Positions 19,010 to 29,700 of a stretch of 64,000 nt of DNA are shown here, in pieces. The stretch is from assembly GCA_046733355.1 (NCBI GenBank), contig JBKPOZ010000020.1, positions 1 through 64,000 of the forward strand, in the 5' to 3' direction. The notes beneath the pieces are model-generated. The model was not told where the DNA came from. It did not search any database and worked only from the letters and a program-made list of their open reading frames with translations. Made by a program: the position numbers and the translations under genes. Origin of the DNA: VAZQ01 sp046733355. GTDB lineage: Bacteria > Pseudomonadota > Alphaproteobacteria > Rhizobiales > Xanthobacteraceae. Numbering within the stretch: position 1 is the stretch's first letter; each line of letters begins with the position of its first letter.

Positions 19010-20367
19010 CTCATCTTCGCGCGCTGCTCTCGCCACACGCCCGCCGCGGGAATCGGCAAATGCAGATTCTCACGCAACGTAGTGCCCTCATAGTCCTTGC
19101 GCATGAGGCCGCGGCGCTGCAGCTCCGGCACGACGAAAGAGATAAAGTCTTCGTAAGCGCCGGGAACGTGGGTTCCGGCGATGACGAAACCGTCGCAGGA
19201 CTGCTCCGCGAACCACTGCTCCAACTGGTCGGCAACCTCCTTGGGACCGCCCACAATCGGGTCATGTACGCGGCCCCGGCCGCTCACCTCGATGAACTCA
19301 CGCACCGTGGGATTTTTGTTTCCGGTCGCGCGCACGACGCGGTCGCGAATGGCCTGCAGCCCGGAAATCGCTTTCATCTCCTCGTCGGTGAACGCCTCAT
19401 CCATTCCTTTGCTGGCGAAATCGAAATTGAGCGCCTCCGACAAAAGCGACAGCGAATCGATTTGCAGCGGGAGCTTGTCGATGACCGCCCGTTTGTCCTC
19501 GGCCTCGGATTTGGTTGCGGCCGCAATCGGCGTGATCAGTTGCGTGATGAAGACCTGCTCCGGATTGCGCCCATAGCGCGCCACGTCGGCCTTGAACTCC
19601 GCATATTCCCGTTTGCCGACGGTCGGGTTCGGGTAAACCACGAATATCAGCTCGCCCCATTGCGCTCCGAAGGCCTTGCCGCGCCCGCTCTGGCCGGCCT
19701 GGATGATCACGGGACTGCCCTGTGCCGAGCGGGGCACGGTGAATGGCCCGCGCGAGCGGTAGAAACGGCCACGGTAATCGAGGCGACGAACCTTTTCCGG
19801 CAGCGCGAACACCCCCTTTGCCTTGTCCTGGACGATCGCGCCTTCCTGCCAGGCGTCCCAATGGCCAAAAACGACTTCCATGAACTCGTCGGCGCGGTCG
19901 TAACGCAGGTCGTGCTCGATTACCTCCTCGCGCCCCATGTTCTGCGCTTCGCCGTCGTTCAGCGAGGTGACCACGTTCCAGGCAGCCCGGCCGTTGGTCA
20001 TCAGATCGAGCGTCGCAAACACGCGCGCGACGTGGAACGGCTCGTAGTAGCTCGTCGAGTAGGTCGCGCCAAGACCGAGCCGCTCTGTTGCCATGCCGAG
20101 CACGGTGAGCACCGTCACCGCATCCATTTTCACGCACCGAATGCCATGCTGGACCGTGTGCGCGTGATTGTGGCCATAGATGTCCGGCATCGACAGCCGG
20201 TCGTCGAAGAAGCCGAGATGGAACTTGCCATTCTCGAGCACTTTGCCCAGGTGCCGGTAATAATCCGGCGACCAGCTGTCCGTGCGCGACAAGGGATGCC
20301 GCCAGGAGCACACATGGTTGGTGCAGTTCTGCGCCTGCAGAAAGCCAACCATGATCATCTGCCGCAT
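19006..20367 (-). CDS. LLM-class flavin monooxygenase (NtaA/SnaA/DszA family)
   Basis: 453-residue flavin-dependent monooxygenase of the bacterial luciferase-like superfamily. It has the NtaA/DszA-type N-terminus with substrate segments (FHLGFFDDRLSMPDIYG), the conserved ATYSTSYYEPFHVARVFATLD and GRAAWNVVTS, and PVIIQAGQSGRGKAFGAQWGE. Enzymes of this group oxygenate nitrilotriacetate, EDTA or sulfones such as dibenzothiophene sulfone, using FMNH2 from a separate reductase. No FMN reductase is adjacent. The ATG at 20367 is chosen by family similarity. It lies 50 bp downstream of the aminotransferase gene on the same strand. Confidence 0.85.
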   Translation of the reverse strand: MRQMIMVGFLQAQNCTNHVCSWRHPLSRTDSWSPDYYRHLGKVLENGKFHLGFFDDRLSMPDIYGHNHAHTVQHGIRCVKMDAVTVLTVLGMATERLGLGATYSTSYYEPFHVARVFATLDLMTNGRAAWNVVTSLNDGEAQNMGREEVIEHDLRYDRADEFMEVVFGHWDAWQEGAIVQDKAKGVFALPEKVRRLDYRGRFYRSRGPFTVPRSAQGSPVIIQAGQSGRGKAFGAQWGELIFVVYPNPTVGKREYAEFKADVARYGRNPEQVFITQLITPIAAATKSEAEDKRAVIDKLPLQIDSLSLLSEALNFDFASKGMDEAFTDEEMKAISGLQAIRDRVVRATGNKNPTVREFIEVSGRGRVHDPIVGGPKEVADQLEQWFAEQSCDGFVIAGTHVPGAYEDFISFVVPELQRRGLMRKDYEGTTLRENLHLPIPAAGVWREQRAKMR

Positions 20368-20417
20368 TGTTGTTTCCCCGCTTGCTCTCCGGAGGAGCCG
20401 CGGCGGGGCCGAGTGCC

Positions 20418-21803
20418 TCAGCTTGCCCGGGCGGCGAGGGCATTTTCGGCCAAGGTTTTTCCCAATGTCCAGACCGCGCCGGGCACTCGATGGGCCCCGC
20501 CGATCACCGCATTGAACGCGTTCTCGATCCAGTCGCAGTCCGCGTCGGAGATGATCAGCGGAGGCAGCAGCTTGATCGTGTGGCTGCCGTGTCCCGCCAC
20601 CTGGGTAAGGAGCTTGTGCTCGGTGAGCAGGGGAATGACGATCAACTGGCAAAACAGGCCGGTGTTCGCCGCCTCGAGAAGTCTCCACGAGGCTTTGAGC
20701 CTGAAGGACTGCGGCGCGCCAAATTCGATGCCGATCATCAGTCCCTTGCCGCGCACGTCTTTGACAAGCTCGTAGCGCGCGGCCATCCGCCTGAAGGCCT
20801 GCAATAACCGCTCGCCCTTATTGGCTGCGTTCTGGACGAGGGCTTGCGCGGCCAGCACATCAAGTGTGGCTAGCCCCGCCGCCATGGCGAGATCGTTCTT
20901 TGCGAACGTGGAGCCGTGCACGACGGCGCGGTCCATCCGGTCAAAAACCCTGTCGTGAATCCACTTGCGCGTGGCCAGCGCCCCGACCGGGACATGCCCG
21001 CCGGACAGCGACTTGGCCAAGAGCACCATGTCGGGCTCGACGCCCCAGTGCTCGACGGCAAGGAAACGGCCCGTGCGGCCAAGCCCGGTCTGAATTTCGT
21101 CGGCGATGAACAAGGTGCCATGCCGGCGACAGAGCTCGAGCGCGCTGGCCAGATAGTCATCGTGCGGCAGCACTACGCCTTTGCCCTGGACCGGCTCAAC
21201 AATGAAGGCGGCCATGCGCCGGGAGGCAAGTGCCCGTTGCAAGGCATCAAGATCATTGAAAGGCACTTCGATGCATTGCGGCAGAACGGGCCCGAATCCG
21301 GAACGGAAGACAGCGTCCCCGTTCACCGACAGCGCGCCGTAGGTCAACCCGTGAAACGCGTGCGAGCAATACACGATTCCAGGGCGGCCGGTTGCGGCGC
21401 GGGCAAATTTCAGCGCCGCCTCGACTGTTTCGGTCCCGGAATTCGCAAAGAAAACCTTATCCAGATAGGGCATCTGGCGCAGCAGGCGCTCGGCGAGCAC
21501 GCCCGCGAGCGTCGAAAGGTCGAGCTGCACGAGATTGGGAAACTCGGCATCGAGCACATCCTTGAGCGCCTCGCGCACGGTTGGGTGATTGCGCCCGAGC
21601 GCAAAGACGCCCCAGCCGCTGAGCAGGTCGAGATAACGCTCCCCCTGCGCGTCATAAAGATATTGGCCGCTCGCGCGCTGGTACTGCCGATCAAAGCCTA
21701 CGGTGCGCAGCACGCGCACCATTTGCTCGTTCAGGTAACGCGCATGCAGCGCGTAGCGGTCCCGCTCCCGCTCGGCAAACAGCGCTGCAATATCAAGACT
21801 CAT
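20418..21803 (-). CDS. hpnO: class III aminotransferase, HpnO-like (hopanoid aminotransferase)
   Basis: 461-residue PLP-dependent class III aminotransferase. The PLP lysine lies in MVLLAKSLSGG, and FFANSGTETVEAALKFARAATG and FIADEIQTGLGRTG are family features. Overall it closely resembles HpnO, which aminates bacteriohopane side chains to aminobacteriohopanetriol; the segment VHGSTFAKNDLAMAAGLATLDVL and the C-terminal VPGAVWTLGKTLA support this. Other hopanoid genes (shc, hpnA-N) are not seen in this window. The start at ATG 21803 has an AAGGAG site. Confidence 0.75.
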   Translation of the reverse strand: MSLDIAALFAERERDRYALHARYLNEQMVRVLRTVGFDRQYQRASGQYLYDAQGERYLDLLSGWGVFALGRNHPTVREALKDVLDAEFPNLVQLDLSTLAGVLAERLLRQMPYLDKVFFANSGTETVEAALKFARAATGRPGIVYCSHAFHGLTYGALSVNGDAVFRSGFGPVLPQCIEVPFNDLDALQRALASRRMAAFIVEPVQGKGVVLPHDDYLASALELCRRHGTLFIADEIQTGLGRTGRFLAVEHWGVEPDMVLLAKSLSGGHVPVGALATRKWIHDRVFDRMDRAVVHGSTFAKNDLAMAAGLATLDVLAAQALVQNAANKGERLLQAFRRMAARYELVKDVRGKGLMIGIEFGAPQSFRLKASWRLLEAANTGLFCQLIVIPLLTEHKLLTQVAGHGSHTIKLLPPLIISDADCDWIENAFNAVIGGAHRVPGAVWTLGKTLAENALAARAS

Positions 21804-22029
21804 TCGGCGCTCCTTGCCTGCTCCGGCCCGTGATGCCCTTCCTCGCGCTACGACCCGTGGTCGCTGCGACAAGTCTCGCGCTTGAGGCGGGTGTCGGGCG
21901 AGAGCCGAGCGTCATTGCAATGTGCGACCCCGCGTCGCACCTTGCTTGGTCTTAGCAATAAGCAATCAGACAGGGCGCCGTCCGCATCATCACTTTTGGA
22001 GGGACGGGAAGCCTTGCTCCCGAGTGGCG

Positions 22030-23685
22030 CTATGCGGAGCCCCGTGATGCTTCAAGCCGCGCCAAGATGCGCTGCAGCGTTTCGAGGCGATCCGCCTCGC
22101 GCGGCGGCTTGTCCCACCGCAGCCGGCTGATCCGGGGAAAGCGCATGGCAAGCCCTGACCGGTGCCGCTTCGATCGCTGCAAGCCTTCGAACGCCACTTC
22201 CAGCACCAGGCCGCGATCCGGCTCGTGCACGACTTCGCGCACCGGACCGAATCGTTCGGTCGTGTTTCGCCTCACGAACCGGTCAATGGCCAGAAGCTCC
22301 TCGTCGGAAAAGCCGAAATAAGCCTTGCCAACTGGGACTAGCTCCTCAGTCTGTGCGTCATTGCTCCAGAGCCCGAACGTGTAGTCGGAGTAGTACGAGG
22401 AACGCTTGCCACGACCGCGTTGCGCATACATGAGCACGGCATCTACGGTGAAGGGATCCCGTTTCCATTTCCACCATAGTCCGCGCGGACGGCCCGGGAC
22501 ATAGGGCGCATCGCGCCGCTTGAGCATGATGCCTTCCACTGCGTCCGCATCGGCGCCAGCTCCGGCATGCGCAGGGTTGGCCCGGGCCGCAGCGAGCTCG
22601 CCCCAGGTCGTAAACGGGATGGTGGGCGAGAGATCCAGGCGCGGGTCATTGAGATCGGCAACAAATTTCTCCAGCCGCGCGCGCCGCTCGACAAAAGGCA
22701 GCTCGCGCAAATCGCGCTCGCCGTCAAGCAGCAGATCGTAGGCGCGCAGATGCGCTGGAAAATCGGTTAACAGCTTTGCGCTTGTGGTTTTTCGATTGAG
22801 CCTTTGCTGCAGCACGTTGAAGCTCTGCACGCGCCCTTCACGCATGATGAGGAGCTCTCCATCAAGTGCCGCAGGCCGACGTAACGCGTCCAGCAGGTCG
22901 GGAAAGCTTCGCGAAATGTCCTCGCCCGTCCGGGAATACAGACGCGCGATCATCTGGTCGCCGCGCGCCCGTCCCGCCACTGCCTCGACGCGAATGCCAT
23001 CCCATTTCCATTCGGCGACGAAATCGGCCGGATTGAGCGCGCCAAGGTCGCTTTCCTCGATGGCATGCGCCAGCATCGGTGGACGGAAGACAGCAGGATC
23101 CTCGCTGAGCGGTTTCGCCGCCCGCCCTTCGAGCCAGGCGAACAGTGCGACGTAGGGCGGCCGCAGGCCCGGCCAGACCAGCTCGATCTCCTGCGCATCC
23201 TTGTCACCGAGCGCAGCCGCGGCGGTCTTCGCAAGACGCGCCGAGACGCCGACTCGCAACTCGCCGGTGACAAGTTTCAGCAGGGTCCAGCGACCGGTCT
23301 CGTCAAGAACATCGAGCCAGGTTGCGAGCTGCGCGGGCAAATCGGCTTTGCTGAGCGAGGCGAGCGCCGCAATTACCTCGCTCAGAGCTGGCCGCTGTGC
23401 CTCTGAAATTTCCGCCGTCGGCCACATCAGAGCAATCGTCTCGGAAAGATCGCCCACGTAATCAAGTGACCATTGGAACAACACGGGATCCGTGCGCTCG
23501 GCAATCAGCGCTCCGAGCAGGCTCGGTTTTGCGTACCGGAAAGAGAGCACGCCGGTCAGTGCCGCGAGCGCCCAGCCGCGCTCAGGATCAGGCGTCGTGC
23601 GAAAATACTCCGTGATGAGCCGCAGCTTGTCGTTTCGGCTCGGCTCGAACGAGAGCCGATCGAGCAGCTCTGCAAATGTTTCCAT
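22030..23685 (-). CDS. ATP-dependent DNA ligase
   Basis: 551-residue ATP-dependent DNA ligase with an N-terminal DNA-binding region, an adenylation domain and an OB-fold domain. The lysine that accepts AMP is in the KWDG motif (EWKWDGIRVE). Later nucleotidyltransferase motifs include LDGELLI, VEGIMLKRRDAPY and LWWKWKRDPFTVDAVLMYAQRG. It is not a LigD fusion: there is no nuclease or primase domain. It is coupled to the MBL-fold nuclease gene immediately upstream (13-bp gap), the standard arrangement for the ligase-associated repair module. Some relatives also carry an Lhr-like helicase, which is absent here. Confidence 0.88.
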   Translation of the reverse strand: METFAELLDRLSFEPSRNDKLRLITEYFRTTPDPERGWALAALTGVLSFRYAKPSLLGALIAERTDPVLFQWSLDYVGDLSETIALMWPTAEISEAQRPALSEVIAALASLSKADLPAQLATWLDVLDETGRWTLLKLVTGELRVGVSARLAKTAAAALGDKDAQEIELVWPGLRPPYVALFAWLEGRAAKPLSEDPAVFRPPMLAHAIEESDLGALNPADFVAEWKWDGIRVEAVAGRARGDQMIARLYSRTGEDISRSFPDLLDALRRPAALDGELLIMREGRVQSFNVLQQRLNRKTTSAKLLTDFPAHLRAYDLLLDGERDLRELPFVERRARLEKFVADLNDPRLDLSPTIPFTTWGELAAARANPAHAGAGADADAVEGIMLKRRDAPYVPGRPRGLWWKWKRDPFTVDAVLMYAQRGRGKRSSYYSDYTFGLWSNDAQTEELVPVGKAYFGFSDEELLAIDRFVRRNTTERFGPVREVVHEPDRGLVLEVAFEGLQRSKRHRSGLAMRFPRISRLRWDKPPREADRLETLQRILARLEASRGSA

Positions 23686-23698
23686 GCTTGGCACGGAA

Positions 23699-24727
23699 TC
23701 AGCGGCTCGCAGCAGCAGCATCCGAATCGTCTTCCTCGCCATAGCCCACAATGTCGAGCGCTCGCGCTCGTAGTCCGTGCTGCACGCTCCAGTGCACCAG
23801 TGCGTCCTCCTGTCCATGCGTTACCCACACTTCAGAAGCGCCGGTTGCCCGAATCGTGCCGGTGAGTCCTTCCCAGTCGGCGTGGTCCGAAATCACGAGC
23901 GGCAAGTGCACGCGGTGCTGGCGGGCACGCGCGCGCACCCGCATCCACCCGGACGCAATGGAAGTCACCGGATCAGGGAAGCGTCGCGACCAGATTTCGT
24001 GCAGACTCTCGGGAGGACACAGCGTGACCGAGCCGGCCAGCTCTGCCTTGGGCACGGCACTCACGGGCTGCACTTGGCCGAGACGCATGCCGCAATCCTG
24101 ATAATACCGCGTGACCTTTTCCATCGCGCCATGCAGATAAATCGGCCTGTCGTAGCCAGCCTCACGCAGCAGCGCGATCAGCCGCTGTGCCTTTCCCAAT
24201 CTGTACGCGCCAATGACATGCGCGCGCTCGGGAAACAGGTCCACGGAGTGCAGCAGCTTTTCGATTTCCGCTTCAGGCGTACCGTGACGGAAGATGGGAA
24301 GTCCGAACGTCGCCTCGGTGATGAAGAGGTCGCATGCGAGCGGCTCGAAACTCGCACAGGTTGGATCAGGGACATTCTTGTAGTCGCCGGATGCAACGAT
24401 AAGCAGCCCATTCGCTTCGATCAGGATCTGCGCCGACCCCAGCACGTGCCCGGCTGGATGCAATGTTACTGTCGTTTCTCTGACGCGCAGGCTTTCTCCG
24501 TACGCAACCGGTTGCGCGGAACCCGCGAAATCATCGCCATACCGCAATCGCATGAGGTCGATGGTTTCCCCCGTCGCGAGCACGTGGCGGTGACCGGGCC
24601 GCGCGTGGTCCGAATGGGCATGCGTGATAACGGCTCGCTCGACCGGTTCTATGGGATCGATATGGAAATCGCCCGGCGTGCAGAACACACCCGTGCGGGT
24701 TGGCGCCAGGACATCTACGGCCTGCAT
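23699..24727 (-). CDS. ligase-associated MBL-fold DNA exonuclease
   Basis: 342-residue metallo-beta-lactamase/beta-CASP-type nuclease of the ligase-associated family. The zinc motif HAHSDHARP gives HxHxDH, and the second histidine motif is in HPAGHVLGSAQ. The C-terminal part carries VISDHADWEGL, typical of beta-CASP enzymes. It is predicted to process DNA ends before joining by the adjacent ATP-dependent ligase, whose gene starts 13 bp downstream. Confidence 0.87.
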   Translation of the reverse strand: MQAVDVLAPTRTGVFCTPGDFHIDPIEPVERAVITHAHSDHARPGHRHVLATGETIDLMRLRYGDDFAGSAQPVAYGESLRVRETTVTLHPAGHVLGSAQILIEANGLLIVASGDYKNVPDPTCASFEPLACDLFITEATFGLPIFRHGTPEAEIEKLLHSVDLFPERAHVIGAYRLGKAQRLIALLREAGYDRPIYLHGAMEKVTRYYQDCGMRLGQVQPVSAVPKAELAGSVTLCPPESLHEIWSRRFPDPVTSIASGWMRVRARARQHRVHLPLVISDHADWEGLTGTIRATGASEVWVTHGQEDALVHWSVQHGLRARALDIVGYGEEDDSDAAAASR

Positions 24728-24778
24728 GCTGCCGAGATAGTTATGAGATGCAGCGCCAGCGAGAGCGCCACGTCCCGT

Positions 24779-25561
24779 TTAGTCGCGTCGGAACACGACC
24801 GAAGCAAACCACCCGGTCAGCAGCGCCATGGCCACTACGGCAAGCCCATAGAGCACACCGTGCTCGCGCGCTGCGGCGGTGACCACCTGCTCGACCCCGT
24901 ATTTGGCCACTTCGAAGGGTGCCGGCGCTCGCGCGATCTGCGCGCCGTCCGCGAACAATCTCACGTCTGCCACGTAGCTTCCAACGGGCACATCGGCAGG
25001 CAGCGGGATGAATGCGCGAAACAGCCGCGGCGTCAAAAATGTGACCGCATTCGACTCTTCACGATAGAGACCCTGCTCGCGGCGCAATCTGATCAGTGCG
25101 ACACGGAACGGCTCGGCGCTGTTTTCCGATGTGCCGGCGCTCGCGCCCTCCGGCAGCGGATAGTTTTCCAGCCCGAGCTGCAGGCGCAGCAGCGTCTCGT
25201 GATTGACGATCGCGGTCAGGGGGCGGTTGGACAAAAACGCGAGATACGCCGGGGTATTCGGGAATTCGTGGGGTTCGGCATTTACCCAGATTCCCAGTGC
25301 CCTTCGCTTGCGGAAGGTGAGCAAGGATTGCGGCGGGCCGGTCACCGTGGCGACAATGTCGTAGCCGCTACGCTGCGGCTGCGCGGCGCCGTCCGATTCA
25401 ATGCCGCCGAACAGCACCAGGTTCTGGCCGAGAAAATTGGATGTGATCATCACCTGATAGTCGGAGAGCGAGGTGACGAGCCGCTCGGCGCGCGCGGGAA
25501 TGGCTGAAGCTGCCAACACGGCAACTGCGAAAGGGAGCGCAGCGCAGGCCGGTCGTCTCAT
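24779..25561 (-). CDS. conserved membrane-anchored periplasmic protein (TIGR02186-type)
   Basis: 260 residues: a cleavable N-terminal signal (MRRPACAALPFAVAVLAASAIPARA), a beta-rich periplasmic body, and one C-terminal transmembrane helix (GVLYGLAVVAMALLTGWFASVVF). The sequence fits the TIGR02186 family of conserved alphaproteobacterial proteins that are commonly found next to TauE/SafE exporters. Function is unknown. Its start overlaps the exporter stop as ATGA, implying coupling. Confidence 0.72.
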   Translation of the reverse strand: MRRPACAALPFAVAVLAASAIPARAERLVTSLSDYQVMITSNFLGQNLVLFGGIESDGAAQPQRSGYDIVATVTGPPQSLLTFRKRRALGIWVNAEPHEFPNTPAYLAFLSNRPLTAIVNHETLLRLQLGLENYPLPEGASAGTSENSAEPFRVALIRLRREQGLYREESNAVTFLTPRLFRAFIPLPADVPVGSYVADVRLFADGAQIARAPAPFEVAKYGVEQVVTAAAREHGVLYGLAVVAMALLTGWFASVVFRRD

Positions 25562-26484
25562 CCTTCCCCCTCGAGCAGCCGGATCGAGTAGAGATTCTCG
25601 GGCGGGAGCACGAGGTTCAGCGCGAAGCGGATTCCCACGGCGAGGACGAGCACGCCGAGCAGAAAACGCAGTCGCTCGCCCCGCATCTTCTGGCCGGCGC
25701 GCGCGCCAAACTGCGCGCCGGCAACCCCGCCGGTCATCAGGATGAGGGCGAGCACCGCATCGACGAGATGGTTCGTCGCTGCATGCATCACCGTCGCAGA
25801 TGCCATCGTCACGAGCGTGAGCACCATTGACGTTCCGATCACCGTGGCGGTCGGCACGCGCAGCAGATAAATGAGCATCGGCACGAGCAGGAAGCCTCCG
25901 CCGATTCCCATGATCGCGCCGAAAAACCCGATGATGAAACCGATCGCCCACACGGGAATGACCGACACATAGATGCGCGAGCGCTTGAAGCGCAGCTTTA
26001 TCGGCAGGCCATGGATCCAAAGGTGGCTTCCCGGCCGGCGCAGCTCGACTGGTTTGCCTTTTTGCGCGCGCAGTATTGCGCGCACGCTCTCGGCCACCAT
26101 CAACGCCCCCACGATGCTGAGCAGGAGCACGTAGGAAATCCCGATCGTGAGGTCGAGCTGGCCCACTCTGCGCAGGAACGTGAAGAGCCAGACGCCCGAG
26201 GCAGTCCCGATGATACCGCCGGCAAGCAGCATCAATGCCAGGGCGAGGTCGATGGCACGGCGTCGCCAGTAGCTGATGGCGCCCGACATCGAGGAGGCAG
26301 CGATATGCCCGGTGACGCTGGCAACGGAGACTGCGGGAGAGATGCCCAGAAAGATGAGCAGCGGGGTCATGAGAAATCCGCCCCCGATGCCGAACATCCC
26401 GGAGATAAATCCGACCGCCACGCCCATTGCCAGGATTACCAGGATGTTTACGGGCTGGTCCGCAATGGGCAGGTAGATCTGCAA
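25558..26484 (-). CDS. TauE/SafE-family membrane exporter (sulfite/anion exporter type)
   Basis: 308-residue inner-membrane protein with about eight transmembrane helices and the internal repeat typical of TauE/SafE (GFISGMFGIGGGFLMTPLLI and GFFGAIMGIGGGFLLVPMLI). Members export sulfite, sulfoacetate or other small organic anions. An exporter near a predicted sulfite-producing cluster is suggestive, but the gene pairs with its usual TIGR02186 partner and lies about 8 kb from the sulfite dehydrogenase genes. Confidence 0.88.
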   Translation of the reverse strand: MQIYLPIADQPVNILVILAMGVAVGFISGMFGIGGGFLMTPLLIFLGISPAVSVASVTGHIAASSMSGAISYWRRRAIDLALALMLLAGGIIGTASGVWLFTFLRRVGQLDLTIGISYVLLLSIVGALMVAESVRAILRAQKGKPVELRRPGSHLWIHGLPIKLRFKRSRIYVSVIPVWAIGFIIGFFGAIMGIGGGFLLVPMLIYLLRVPTATVIGTSMVLTLVTMASATVMHAATNHLVDAVLALILMTGGVAGAQFGARAGQKMRGERLRFLLGVLVLAVGIRFALNLVLPPENLYSIRLLEGEG

Positions 26485-26707
26485 TGCCGCCGGTCCTCGT
26501 CAGGCTTCCGATGTTGCCGTCGCTCTGGTCTCAATGTGTTCGCAGCTTGCGGGTCGATCCGCGCCCTATCCGCGCAAATAGCCATCCGACAGATCGCGAC
26601 AGAAGGTTTACTTGCGCGGCAAGAGGGCGTTGGCCCGCGTGAACAGAGACTCAGAATCGAGGCAAGCGCATCTTAGCGATATTGCCTGCGGAGTCCCTCC
26701 AGTCTCT

Positions 26708-29700
26708 TTATTGCGGGGGTATGGGAGTCGCAAGGTCGAGTTTGGGTCCGACGACGTGCGTTTCGTGTTTTGGCGGCGGCAGGGTGGACGAGGTGTTGAC
26801 CGGGTCCCATCCGCCCGCTGGTGTCTTCACAAGCACGGCGGCTTCCGGTTGCTGCTGCGGCACGAATGTCTGTGTCGCCTGCAGCGCGGCCTGTAACGAG
26901 CGCTGATCGAGATGGGTCGCCAGCTCATCGCGCTTGCGCGCTGATTCCGCGTCCCCGTCACGAGCGGCGAGCGCAAACCACCTGTAGGCTTCCGCCAGAT
27001 TCTGCTCGACCCCTATGCCGCGCGCGTAAAGCACGGCCAAGTTGTATTGACTATCGGTAACCCCATATGCGGCGGCCTTCCGGAACCACTTGGCTGCGCT
27101 CTGATAGTCCGGCCTGCCGTCGATGCCCTCCGCATAGAGCACCGCGAGATTATGCAGGGCCTTCGCATGCCCCGCTTCGCCGGCCGCACTATAATAACGA
27201 CGCGCCGTTTCCAGGTTCTTTTTTACCCCAAGCCCTTTTTCGTAGAGCCCGGCGAGACGAAACTGCGCCGGCGCCATTCCCTTTTTGGCGGCACGCTCGA
27301 ACCACTCGAAAGCGCTGCTCAGATTCTGCGGCACCCCCTTGCCCTCCGCCAGGCGGACTGCGACCTCGTATTCCGCTGCCGCCTCGCCCTTCAAAGCAGC
27401 CGAGCGCAGGTTGGCCCCCAATCCTGCCGGCAGGCTGTCCGCTGCGTGGGAAGGTGCGGTCGGCACATTTAAAGGTGCCGCTGCGGTGCCGGCCGCGGGC
27501 GCGCTCACTGCTGGCGGGATTGAACCGGTCACTTCCGCCGGAGGCTCGGTACGGGTCGGGTGCATACCAGTGCTTGCCTGCCGTGCAATTTCGAGCGGCA
27601 GGTCGATCAGCGACGCTGGTCGCGAAGCGACCCCGGTCGGGAGCGTCGGCGGCTCGGAGGCGGCCGGGTCCCGTTCCGAAGAGGCAACATCTCTGTTCAC
27701 GTTCGGAATGACTGGAACACGTTCGGGTTCGCTGGCTGGAGTTGCCGCTTCCGTCTGCGCCAGCGTGGTTCGTGCGGCCGGCGCGCCGCCTTCGCCGTCA
27801 GGGGAAGAGCTGAGCAGGGTGCGCGCCAGCTCGAGCGAGCCAAGCACGAGCAGGATTGCGGACGTGCCCGCAATCAAGGCGCGCAATTTGCCGACGCGCT
27901 TTGCGAGCTTGCCGGCAGCGGACGCGATGTCGTTTGCCCGCGTGCTGGTGTGTTTGCTTGCTGTCTGCCGCGCGGCTGTCTGCGCGGCCCTGCGTGCGGC
28001 TGCGATGAAATCCGACTTGCCGACCGGCTCGGGAACGGGTGCCGTTCTGACCTCCTCCAGAGCGGCCTCGGAGGCTGCAATGCGCTCGGCGGGGGATTCG
28101 GGCATGCGCCCCGTGCCGGGCTCGAGCGGATGATCTGGCGCCGGGAATGTCTCCACCGCGCGAGCGCCAGTCGCCGCCTGCGCCTCGTTCTCCGACGCGT
28201 GAACTGGCAGCTCCGTCGCCGCATGAGAAGCTTGCGATGCGGACTCATGTATCTCGCTTTGCGTGCCCGCGGTTTTTGTTTTCGCCCCGCGTGACCTTGC
28301 GCGGGCATTGCTGCGCATATCGGTCTCGATCATCGCGAGACGATCGACCACATGGCCGAGCGTGCCGTGCACGACCTCCAGCGATTCGCGCGTTTTCTTT
28401 TCAGACTGTTTGAGCTCGCCGAGCTCGCGCGAGAGGGCGCCCGTATCGTCGCCTTGCGCAGTGAGCTGCACGCGTTCGATCTTCACAGCTAATGCCTCGA
28501 GCAAGGCTTTGAGCTCGGCGGGTACGCCCTGACCCGCTTGGTTGCGGGCATGCAAGGCATCCGAAAGCGCAGCAATGCGCATTTCCAGCGTCGCGAGGGT
28601 TTCCCCGTTCACTGCGCTTGCCGTACGGTCCAGCTTTGCGGCAAGCGCGCGCACTTCGTGGGATAGCTTGGCCAGTGCGTCATTGGACGCAACATGGGAA
28701 ACCGAGCTGCGCATCGCGGCGAGCGCGCTCTCGATTCCTCGTAACGCCGCCGGCTGCTCGCTCTTTTGCGCAATACCGTCGACTTTGCGCGAGAGCTCCT
28801 GCAGCGCGTGATCGAGGTTGGAGAGAGTGTCGATCTTGCCCAGGCCGCGCACCGCTTCACGCAGCTCGGCAAGGCTCTTTTCCACGCTGGCGAGCGCAGA
28901 CGCGTCGACTCCGGCCTCACGCCCCCCATCGAGACGATCGGCTAATTTGCGCGTTGCCTGCTCGAGCGCTTCGACCGACTTGCGCGGCATCACGTCCTGC
29001 AGCATCGCACCGATCTCGGCGAGATCGTCCCGCAACCCGTCGATCGCCTTATCTACCCCGCAGGGGCGGGCAATGTTTTCGATCCGCCGGTTGATCTCGC
29101 GAAGCTGCTGCTCGAGCGCGGAAAACTCCTGCGTGCGCGCGCGGGGCAAAGGCTCCGAACCGGTAAGTGCCGGCGAGGAATGGCCGTCCAGCGCGCGCTG
29201 GCGCTCGCCGATTTCGGCCAAGGCCTGGTCGAGCGCCCCACGGCTTGCCGCCTGCTGTGGCTGCTCGCGCTTGAGATCGGCCACTGCGCGACCGACTGCC
29301 TCCACGCGTCGCTCCACTGCATGCTGGGCGGAACGGCTGTCCGTGATCACCTGCTCGAGCTTCCGATCGAGCTTGCCGACGAGGCTGGCCAGGTGACGCA
29401 ATCCATCTTCACTGGGCCGCTCACTGGGTTTGGCGCGCTCCGCCGTCAATCGAGCGACCTGGCTCAGCTGTCGCGCCAGGCCGTCAATCCGCTCGTTGAG
29501 CTCACTGAAGTTTCGATGGCCCTGCACATCATCTTCGTCCGCAGCAGGGCGCTCGCGTTCTGAGACCTCGTGATCCTCATCGACTGAATTGAGGATAATG
29601 GTGTCGAGCCACTCGCCCACGGACATTCCCGCCCGTCGCGCCGCAGCGCGGGCCGTTTCGCGCGCCTTCGGGCGAAGGTCTTTCATTTCCCACTGCGAGC

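Noticed and set aside
18859..20775. 638-residue forward frame
   Set aside because: It lies antisense to the Crp and monooxygenase genes, which have clear domains. The frame is Arg/His-rich with no family motifs.
23777..25507. 576-residue forward frame
   Set aside because: Antisense to the ligase-associated nuclease and the TIGR02186-type gene; no signature motifs.
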